Shown: positions 12,732-16,940 of the stretch, piece by piece
Layout: each line of letters starts with the position of its first letter
Numbering within the stretch: the stretch's first letter is position 1
Origin: an uncultured bacterium
GTDB taxonomy: Bacteria > Patescibacteriota > Minisyncoccia > Phycocordibacterales > GWA1-40-21
Assembly: GCA_903868205.1 (NCBI GenBank)
Contig: CAIPUJ010000044.1
Span: 1-16,940, forward strand
Length of the DNA: 16,940 nucleotides
Direction of reading: 5' to 3'
Program-made: the position numbers and the translations under genes
The notes under the pieces: model-generated
Told to the model about the DNA's origin: nothing
The model's input: the letters and a program-made list of their open reading frames with translations, nothing else
The model's database searches: none

Positions 12732-13514
12732 ATGGATTCATATATTTTAACACCAATAATCTTTGCAATATTAGGAGGGGCACTCCCTACCTTTGTATGG
12801 CTTTTCTTTTGGTTAAAACAGGACAAACTAAATCCTGAACCAAGAAAGATGATTTTCCTCGCTTTTATTGGTGGAATGATTTCTGTTGTTATAGCAATGT
12901 GGCTTGAAAAAATAGCTTTCACAGATGGAACAGCAAAATTGCTTACAATTGAAAGTCTTAAAACCCCACTACTCTGGTTGAAAGATTATGGAATCCACAA
13001 CAATATAGCTTTTGATAGAGTACTCCTAGTATCATTCTTTGCACCAATAATAGAAGAGTGCGCAAAATTCCTTTTGGCAATTACTCTAGTATTAAGATCG
13101 AAACACGATGACGAACCGCTTGATCCGGTAGTTTATATGATAACAGTAGCTCTTGGTTTTGCTGCTATTGAAAATACACTTTTCTTAATAGATCCATTTG
13201 TAAAAAATGAATTGATCAATGGGATAATGACAGGAAATATGCGTTTTATAGGGGCTACTGTGCTCCACACAATGTCTTCTGCCATGATTGGACTATTCAT
13301 AGCTTTTAACTTATTCGATACAAAAATAAAGAAATTCTTCTGGACTATTGGTGGTTTACTTTCAGCCATTTTAGTACACATGGTATTTAATTTCTTTATG
13401 ATAAACAACAGTACTAATAGTGGTTTTTTAACTCTCCAATCTCTATGGATTATAGTAATTGTAGTTCTACTCCTTTTTGAAAAAATAAAAAAACTAAGAG
13501 TAGAGAAAATCTAG
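12732..13514 (+). CDS. PrsW-family intramembrane metalloprotease
   Basis: 260 aa polytopic membrane protein with about seven hydrophobic segments. The family motifs are present: EECAK (E108, E109, K112), GFAAIENTLF with E147 and N148, RFIGATVLHTMSSAMIG with R171 and H179, and HMVFNFF with H216 and N220. In Bacillus, PrsW cleaves the anti-sigma factor RsiW inside the membrane; other members of the family are poorly known, and no anti-sigma factor is seen here. It starts 8 nt after valS and is probably cotranscribed with it. An Hsp20 gene follows with its own promoter-like box, which makes an envelope-stress link conceivable but unproven. Confidence 0.85.
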   Translation: MDSYILTPIIFAILGGALPTFVWLFFWLKQDKLNPEPRKMIFLAFIGGMISVVIAMWLEKIAFTDGTAKLLTIESLKTPLLWLKDYGIHNNIAFDRVLLVSFFAPIIEECAKFLLAITLVLRSKHDDEPLDPVVYMITVALGFAAIENTLFLIDPFVKNELINGIMTGNMRFIGATVLHTMSSAMIGLFIAFNLFDTKIKKFFWTIGGLLSAILVHMVFNFFMINNSTNSGFLTLQSLWIIVIVVLLLFEKIKKLRVEKI

Positions 13515-13534
13515 TATTGTTTTATAAAAAGTAG

Positions 13535-13540
13535 TATAAT
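13535..13540 (+). promoter_or_regulatory. -10 box upstream of hsp20
   Basis: Perfect TATAAT, 37 nt before the hsp20 ATG. No convincing -35 at 17 nt and no CIRCE-type inverted repeat is visible. Confidence 0.4.
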
Positions 13541-13577
13541 TATAAACATAATAGTAAAAACTTAATCTATAAATATT

Positions 13578-14036
13578 ATGGCGAAACATAAAAAATCATT
13601 TTTTGAAAAACTTACTGGTATCGTAAAAATAAAAGACGAGGATAATTGTGATATGGAGTCTATTGAACAAATAGAAGAAGAAATAAAAGAATCCGGAGAT
13701 GAGACAGAGGGCCAGCTCGCTATAGATATGTACCAAACTCAATCAGATATAGTTATTAAAACTATGGTAGCCGGAGTAAAACCAGAAGAACTCGATATTT
13801 CTATTACCAGAGACTTAGTTATAATCAAAGGAAGAAGAGAAGAAGCTAGAATGGATACTTGTGATGATTACTTCCACAGAGAATTATACTGGGGATCATT
13901 TTCTAGAACGATTATTCTTCCTCAAGAGATTGACTCTGAAGAAGCAGAGGCTACAAATAAAAATGGTTTGCTTATAATAAAGCTTCCTATACTAGATAAG
14001 AACAGACAAACTAAATTAAAGATAAAGACTGTATAA
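13578..14036 (+). CDS. Small heat-shock protein, Hsp20 / alpha-crystallin family
   Basis: ATP-independent holdase chaperone, 152 aa. A variable acidic N-terminus (about 1-45) precedes the alpha-crystallin domain (about 46-145): LAIDMYQTQSDIVIKTMVAGVK, ELDISITRDLVIIKGRRE, the YFHRELYWGSFSRTIILP block and the closing GLLIIKLP signature (130-137). The C-terminal tail is short and a clear I-x-I/V anchor is not obvious beyond LKIKTV. No SD is seen at the start. A bidirectional terminator follows. Confidence 0.93.
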   Translation: MAKHKKSFFEKLTGIVKIKDEDNCDMESIEQIEEEIKESGDETEGQLAIDMYQTQSDIVIKTMVAGVKPEELDISITRDLVIIKGRREEARMDTCDDYFHRELYWGSFSRTIILPQEIDSEEAEATNKNGLLIIKLPILDKNRQTKLKIKTV

Positions 14037-14040
14037 ATTC

Positions 14041-14066
14041 AAAACCCGCCTTATGGCGGGTTTTTT
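14041..14066. terminator. Bidirectional terminator after hsp20
   Basis: AAAACCCGCC-ttat-GGCGGGTTTT with further T. It ends hsp20 (+) and tRNA-Phe (-). Confidence 0.9.
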
Positions 14067-14070
14067 AATG

Positions 14071-14143
14071 TGCCGAGACCCAGGCTCGAACTGGGGACCC
14101 TTCCCTCTTCAGGGGAATGCTCTACCAACTGAGCTATCTCGGC
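14071..14143 (-). tRNA. tRNA-Phe (GAA)
   Basis: 73 nt. The acceptor GCCGAGA pairs with TCTCGGC, the D arm is GCTCAGTTGGTAGAGC, the anticodon arm TTCCC-CTGAAGA-GGGAA gives GAA, and the T loop is TTCGAGC. The discriminator is A and CCA is not encoded. Confidence 0.95.
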
Positions 14144-14210
14144 ATTGGTAATTTCCTACAGAAAACATACTACACTATTTTTAAAATATTTTCCAGCTTT
14201 TATAGAACGT

Positions 14211-14477
14211 CTATTTAATAAAATTAGATACCTTATTTGTAACAGCTTTTACATTTGATAGCTCAGCCTGTAAGTTTTTGTATGCATCCATAGAAACCTT
14301 TACATATGGTTCTATAAAATAAAAAGCTCCAATAGATACACCTATTATAACAATCCAATAAAACCATCTAAATAAAACAGACCTAGTATTCGCTCTTTTT
14401 AATTTGTGAAGAATCTTATTATTTTCTTCAGCTAAATCATAAGTCTTTTGTAATAATTGTTTTTCTTCTGGATTCAT
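14211..14477 (-). CDS. Small single-span membrane protein, unknown function
   Basis: 88 aa. Residues 1-30 are charged and helical with heptad-like spacing (EEKQLLQKTYDLAEENNKIL). One membrane segment follows at about 36-56 (the FRWFYWIVIIGV stretch). The rest is a polar helix (about 60-88). Positive residues before the span suggest an N-in topology. I do not recognise the family; small proteins of this layout are common in CPR genomes. ATG at 14477 is favoured because a TGA-TATAAT box ends 9 nt upstream, implying a leaderless mRNA. It lies between tRNA-Phe and tRNA-Arg on the same strand. Confidence 0.7.
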   Translation of the reverse strand: MNPEEKQLLQKTYDLAEENNKILHKLKRANTRSVLFRWFYWIVIIGVSIGAFYFIEPYVKVSMDAYKNLQAELSNVKAVTNKVSNFIK

Positions 14478-14486
14478 AGTGTAAAT

Positions 14487-14495
14487 ATTATATCA
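14487..14495 (-). promoter_or_regulatory. Extended -10 promoter of the 88-aa membrane protein
   Basis: TGA-TATAAT on the minus strand, 9 nt before the ATG. The area upstream, where a -35 would be, is the duplicated tRNA-Arg 3' end. Confidence 0.55.
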
Positions 14496-14496
14496 C

Positions 14497-14512
14497 AGTG
14501 TGCCACCAGCAG
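14497..14512. repeat. Duplicated 3' end of tRNA-Arg
   Basis: AGTGTGCCACCAGCAG recurs exactly at 14631-14646, where it covers the 3' end of tRNA-Arg and 4 nt beyond; the offset is 134 nt. The DNA between the copies contains several hairpins (ACCTC-tac-GAGGT, ATCAAA-ggtt-TTTGAT and the tRNA terminator) and no gene. Confidence 0.75.
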
Positions 14513-14605
14513 TATATCTACCTCTACGAGGTCAGTACACCTTTTCTGTTTTCTGTTCATACAGATATTCCATAAAAACTATCAAAGGTTTTTGATTCCT
14601 GCACA

Positions 14606-14627
14606 AAAGTGCCATACTAGGCACTTT
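14606..14627 (-). terminator. Terminator of tRNA-Arg
   Basis: AAAGTGCC-atacta-GGCACTTT, a perfect 8-bp stem with TTTT on the minus-strand 3' side, 7 nt beyond the tRNA end. Confidence 0.65.
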
Positions 14628-14634
14628 CTTAGTG

Positions 14635-14706
14635 TGCCACCAGCAGGAATCGAACCTACATCTAAAGCTTAGGACGCCCTTGTTCTATCCATTGAACTAT
14701 GGTGGC
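14635..14706 (-). tRNA. tRNA-Arg (CCT)
   Basis: 72 nt. The acceptor GCCACCA pairs with TGGTGGC, the anticodon loop GTCCTAA gives CCT (reads AGG), and the T loop is TTCGATT. The discriminator is A and CCA is not encoded. The anticodon stem AGGGC/GCTTT includes G-T pairs. Confidence 0.93.
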
Positions 14707-14748
14707 TATATTTTGGACTTGATTAAATCTATCATATTAAGATTAATA

Positions 14749-14783
14749 AAAAAAGCCGTTCGTTTTAAACGAACGGCTTTTTT
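14749..14783. terminator. Strong bidirectional terminator after the glutaredoxin gene
   Basis: A near-continuous palindrome with 17-nt arms (core GCCGTTCGTTT/AAACGAACGGC) flanked by A and T runs. On the minus strand it lies 3 nt past the glutaredoxin stop. Confidence 0.9.
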
Positions 14784-14786
14784 ATA

Positions 14787-15020
14787 TTATATTCCCAAAA
14801 TTGATTTTATCTTTTCTTCATTAAAACCAACAATTATTTGTCCTTCGATATCTATTACCGGCACCCCCATTTGTCCGCTCTTAGAAACCATCTCTTTTCT
14901 TTTATCTAAATCTGAAGCAACGTCATATGCTGTATAAGCTACTTTATTTGAATCAAAGAATTCTTTTGCCAAAACACAGTAATGACAAGTTGGCGTTGAA
15001 TATATTGTTATATTTTTCAT
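14787..15020 (-). CDS. Glutaredoxin-like protein
   Basis: Small thiol-disulfide oxidoreductase of thioredoxin fold, 77 aa, the normal length of short glutaredoxins and NrdH-redoxins. The active site is C12-H-Y-C15 in STPTCHYCVLAKEFF, the cis-proline is in GVPVIDI (Pro54), and a GF pair (65-66) comes just before the last helix. The motif CHYC differs from the usual CPYC. It may be reduced by the TrxB encoded in the same window, as NrdH-redoxins are, or by glutathione; the sequence alone does not decide. It is monocistronic, with a strong terminator right after the stop. Confidence 0.9.
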   Translation of the reverse strand: MKNITIYSTPTCHYCVLAKEFFDSNKVAYTAYDVASDLDKRKEMVSKSGQMGVPVIDIEGQIIVGFNEEKIKSILGI

Positions 15021-15158
15021 CCCAGTACAAAATTTTAATATTTATAAATTGTTTCGACTTATGTTTATTTTCTTAAAAGTTTCCTAACATATTTTTATGT
15101 CCGTTGAATTTTTAACGGGACACGTATTTATATATAAATTAACCTAGTAAGAGAAATA

Positions 15159-16223
15159 TTATATCATACTTTTTAAAACCTTCCTTATGACCTCAATCTC
15201 TACAGGAATAACAACCCCACTACCAATCTTTTTAACACTCCCTATCTTATTGGGCAAAACAAAATACACTAACCCATCTTCCACCTTCTTATCGTTTTTA
15301 ATAACACTTAGTATTTCTTCCAAATTCAAATCAGTAGAAATATTAAATCCGAAGGATTTAATAAGTCTGTTTTGTCTTTCCGTATCTTTGGAAGACAGAA
15401 TACCAAGTATGTTTGAAATCATTGCTTCGTATACCATACCAGAAGCCACAGCTTCACCATGTTTTATTTTGTGTTCAGATACTGTTTCTAAAGCATGCCC
15501 GATAGTATGACCGTAGTTTAATATTTTTCTTAACCCGTTCTCCTTTTCATCTATAGCAACAATATCTAACTTTATTTTTATACATTTCTCAATTACAGCT
15601 AAGATAAAATCTTTTGATCTATTATTAATATTTTTCTCTAATAAATCAAAAAGTTTCTTGTCACCTATAACGGCGTACTTAATAATTTCCGCCATACCAT
15701 TTAGCCACTCCTTATCACTTAATGTTTTGAGGAAAAAAGTATCTATAATAATTGCCTCTGGCTGGTATACTGTACCAATTAGATTTTTACCCTCTGGTAT
15801 ATTTATACCAGTCTTACCACCTAAACCACTATCTACTTGGGACAATAGAGTTGTTGGTATTTGTATATATCTTATACCACGCATATATATAGAGGCTAGA
15901 AATCCAGCTCTATCACCCACGACACCACCACCTAAAGATATAATTACCGCCTTCCTATCAACCCCATTTCTGACCATTTCTCTGGCCGCACTTATTATTG
16001 ATTCTATATTTTTATTATCTTCTCCTTCGGCTAATTCTATAAAGAAGAATGGAATTCCTGTTTTTTTAAGTATAGGTGTTAAGTAATCATTAAATAATGT
16101 ATTGCTATTTTTATCACAAATAATAACAAAAGAACTAGCTTTTAAATTAGAAAAATCAAAAACCTCAAGAGTCCTCTCTCCAGCCTCAACCAAACACTTT
16201 TTTTTATTTATTTTTATAATCAT
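15159..16223 (-). CDS. aroB: 3-dehydroquinate synthase family protein
   Basis: Sugar-phosphate cyclase that in the standard case converts DAHP to 3-dehydroquinate in the shikimate pathway, using NAD and a divalent metal. It is 354 aa, normal length. NAD-binding GGGVVGDRAGF is at 98-108, IPTTLLSQVDSGLGGKTGIN at 122-141, and the metal ligands are probably Glu179 (MAEIIKY), His239 (NYGHTIGH) and His255 (KHGEAVASG). These follow AroB rather than the more divergent cyclases. No other shikimate gene is in the window. ATG at 16223 lies one base beyond the 3' end of tRNA-Gly and leaves no room for an SD. Longer frames would have to run through the tRNA, so this start is the sound choice. Confidence 0.9.
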   Translation of the reverse strand: MIIKINKKKCLVEAGERTLEVFDFSNLKASSFVIICDKNSNTLFNDYLTPILKKTGIPFFFIELAEGEDNKNIESIISAAREMVRNGVDRKAVIISLGGGVVGDRAGFLASIYMRGIRYIQIPTTLLSQVDSGLGGKTGINIPEGKNLIGTVYQPEAIIIDTFFLKTLSDKEWLNGMAEIIKYAVIGDKKLFDLLEKNINNRSKDFILAVIEKCIKIKLDIVAIDEKENGLRKILNYGHTIGHALETVSEHKIKHGEAVASGMVYEAMISNILGILSSKDTERQNRLIKSFGFNISTDLNLEEILSVIKNDKKVEDGLVYFVLPNKIGSVKKIGSGVVIPVEIEVIRKVLKSMI

Positions 16224-16224
16224 G

Positions 16225-16295
16225 TGCGGGCGGCGGTAATCGAAACCGCGCATCAACCTTGGGAAGGTCGCATTCTGCCACTAAATTACGCCCGC
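16225..16295 (-). tRNA. tRNA-Gly (CCC)
   Basis: 71 nt. The acceptor GCGGGCG pairs with CGCCCGC, the anticodon arm CGACC-TTCCCAA-GGTTG gives CCC, and the T arm is GCGGT-TTCGATT-ACCGC. The discriminator is A; CCA is not encoded, the next bases being CATG with the aroB start. It lies 8 nt after the divIC-like gene, so it is probably processed out of a mixed mRNA-tRNA transcript. Confidence 0.94.
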
Positions 16296-16303
16296 ATAAA
16301 CTT

Positions 16304-16681
16304 CTATTTGAACCAACCTAAGAAACTCCCCCACCAACCGGTATTCTTTTCGACCGTTTCATTTTTTGATGTACTAGCGTCATCTACAATAACCACTAAA
16401 TGTTCTCCCGGCTTAACTACATTAAACTTATTTCTTATTTCCTCCTCTATACCATCTTTTGTCTTAAGCCTCTCTATCTCTGAACTTAACATTTTCTCTC
16501 TATTTTGCAATTCAGTGTTTTCATTCAATACAGAAGTTAAACCTTCCTTACTTAAGCCTTGTTTTTGATAAATATCATAGACTTGTTTGGCCATAAATAT
16601 AACCAAAACCAAAAGAGCAACAAGCATAAAGCGTGAATAAAAAACTTTCCTTATTTTCCTCTTCTGTTGAAAATCAATCAT
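16304..16681 (-). CDS. Septum formation initiator, DivIC/FtsB-like
   Basis: 125 aa bitopic membrane protein of the divisome. A basic N-terminus (QQKRKIRKVFYSR), one membrane span at about 18-33 (LVALLVLVIFMA), then a coiled coil at about 45-80 (LNENTELQNREKMLSSEIERLK) and the short conserved region GIEEEIRNKFNVVKPGEHLVVI that follows the coil in the family. The tail ends in a Trp-rich hydrophobic stretch (GWWGSFLGWFK). FtsB/DivIC bridges early and late division proteins outside the cell through its coil. ATG at 16681 places the basic residues directly before the span; a TTG at 16729 in frame is less likely. It is the probable first gene of a unit with tRNA-Gly and aroB. Confidence 0.8.
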   Translation of the reverse strand: MIDFQQKRKIRKVFYSRFMLVALLVLVIFMAKQVYDIYQKQGLSKEGLTSVLNENTELQNREKMLSSEIERLKTKDGIEEEIRNKFNVVKPGEHLVVIVDDASTSKNETVEKNTGWWGSFLGWFK

Positions 16682-16737
16682 TTTTGATGTACCATTACCT
16701 ACAAGATATATTTTATAAGATAAAACCAATAATCACA

Positions 16738-16845
16738 ATGCTTTTCGACAAAAAAACAAAAAAGGTAATAAAGACGACTTGGTCTGTTATAGCAATACTT
16801 ATCATATTAAGCATGGTAATGCTTTATACACCGTTCTGGAAATAA
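16738..16845 (+). CDS. Small membrane peptide, 35 aa
   Basis: MLFDKKTKKVIKTTW followed by one hydrophobic span (SVIAILIILSMVMLY) and TPFWK. A basic N-terminus then a single helix predicts an inner-membrane peptide with N inside. I recall similar short DKKTKKVIK-plus-span peptides in CPR genomes, but their function is not known to me. It is divergent from the divIC-like gene, with no SD. A hairpin terminator follows within 5 nt. Its last 14 codons lie in the perfect palindrome at the window end, so that part is present a second time in inverted orientation. Confidence 0.6.
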   Translation: MLFDKKTKKVIKTTWSVIAILIILSMVMLYTPFWK

Positions 16846-16940
16846 TTTGAAAAACACCGAAGTTCGCTATAGCGAACTTCGGTGTTTTTCAAATTATTTC
16901 CAGAACGGTGTATAAAGCATTACCATGCTTAATATGATAA
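16799..16940. repeat. Perfect palindrome running off the window end
   Basis: Positions 16799-16869 are the exact reverse complement of 16870-16940, centred on GCTA|TAGC, with 71 of 71 bases matching. The left arm includes the 3' end of the 35-aa gene and its terminator. Either a fold-back artefact or a real inverted duplication or hairpin end. Confidence 0.95.
16850..16889. terminator. Terminator hairpin at the palindrome centre
   Basis: Stem AACACCGAAGTTCGC with its complement and flanking A and T runs. As a natural terminator it would suit the 35-aa gene; it is also the turning point of the larger palindrome. Confidence 0.6.

Noticed and set aside
15099..15121. Hairpin GTCCGTT...AACGGGAC after aroB as a terminator
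   Set aside because: The stem has a bulge and no T-run follows on the minus strand; too weak to call.
16224..16256. Longer aroB reading through tRNA-Gly
   Set aside because: The extra codons are the antisense-free body of the tRNA itself; the ATG at 16223 starts the real AroB N-terminus.
1..16940. CRISPR array or alternative genetic code
   Set aside because: No regularly spaced repeats were found. TGA serves as a stop in at least two genes and no in-frame TGA is needed, so the UGA-Gly code of some CPR lineages does not apply.

Overview
The window looks like chromosomal DNA of an ultra-small, streamlined bacterium of the Candidate Phyla Radiation (Patescibacteria, probably the Parcubacteria/Paceibacteria side). 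The evidence is an AT-rich sequence, short housekeeping genes (ValRS of 724 aa, a HisRS-like protein without a catalytic site), tight packing, most core genes without a Shine-Dalgarno (SD) sequence, a four-helix-bundle 23S-IVS-type gene, and scattered single tRNA genes. TGA is used as a stop, so the code is the standard bacterial one. This placement is inference; no 16S gene is present.

Layout, left to right. pth (peptidyl-tRNA hydrolase, -) diverges from lepB, a degenerate HisRS-like gene, rpsU and ybeY (+). ftsA follows and ends in a cluster of hairpins and terminators. A minus-strand orphan gene (98 aa) separates ftsA from ftsZ. Between ftsZ and trxB lies a compact IVS-like unit: a four-helix-bundle gene bounded by a 29-bp imperfect inverted repeat, whose right arm encodes the first residues of TrxB. 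tRNA-Val and tRNA-Glu (-) and tRNA-Ser (+) come next; tRNA-Ser is preceded by a strongly folded 108-nt segment and a second copy of the tRNA's 5' end. Then come a stand-alone receiver-domain protein (-), tsaD (+), a tryptophan-rich orphan (-), and the valS, PrsW-family protease and Hsp20 run (+). The last part is mainly minus strand: tRNA-Phe, a small membrane protein, tRNA-Arg, a glutaredoxin, and a divIC-like, tRNA-Gly, aroB run, with a 35-aa membrane peptide on the plus strand. The window ends inside a perfect 142-bp palindrome.

The genes serve translation (Pth, bS21, YbeY, TsaD, ValRS, six tRNAs), division (FtsA, FtsZ, DivIC/FtsB-like), secretion and proteostasis (LepB, PrsW, Hsp20) and thiol redox (TrxB, glutaredoxin). 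Two expression styles coexist. Core genes tend to have a -10-like box 7-10 nt before ATG, implying leaderless or nearly leaderless mRNAs. Three minus-strand orphan genes instead have TTGAC-type -35 boxes with 16-17 nt spacers, a purine-rich SD and their own intrinsic terminators.

The strongest candidates for something undescribed are the IVS-like unit between ftsZ and trxB, the folded leader and tRNA-end duplication at tRNA-Ser (with a parallel at tRNA-Arg), the shared expression design of the three orphans, and the tRNA-Gly/aroB junction, where tRNA 3' processing would create a leaderless aroB mRNA.
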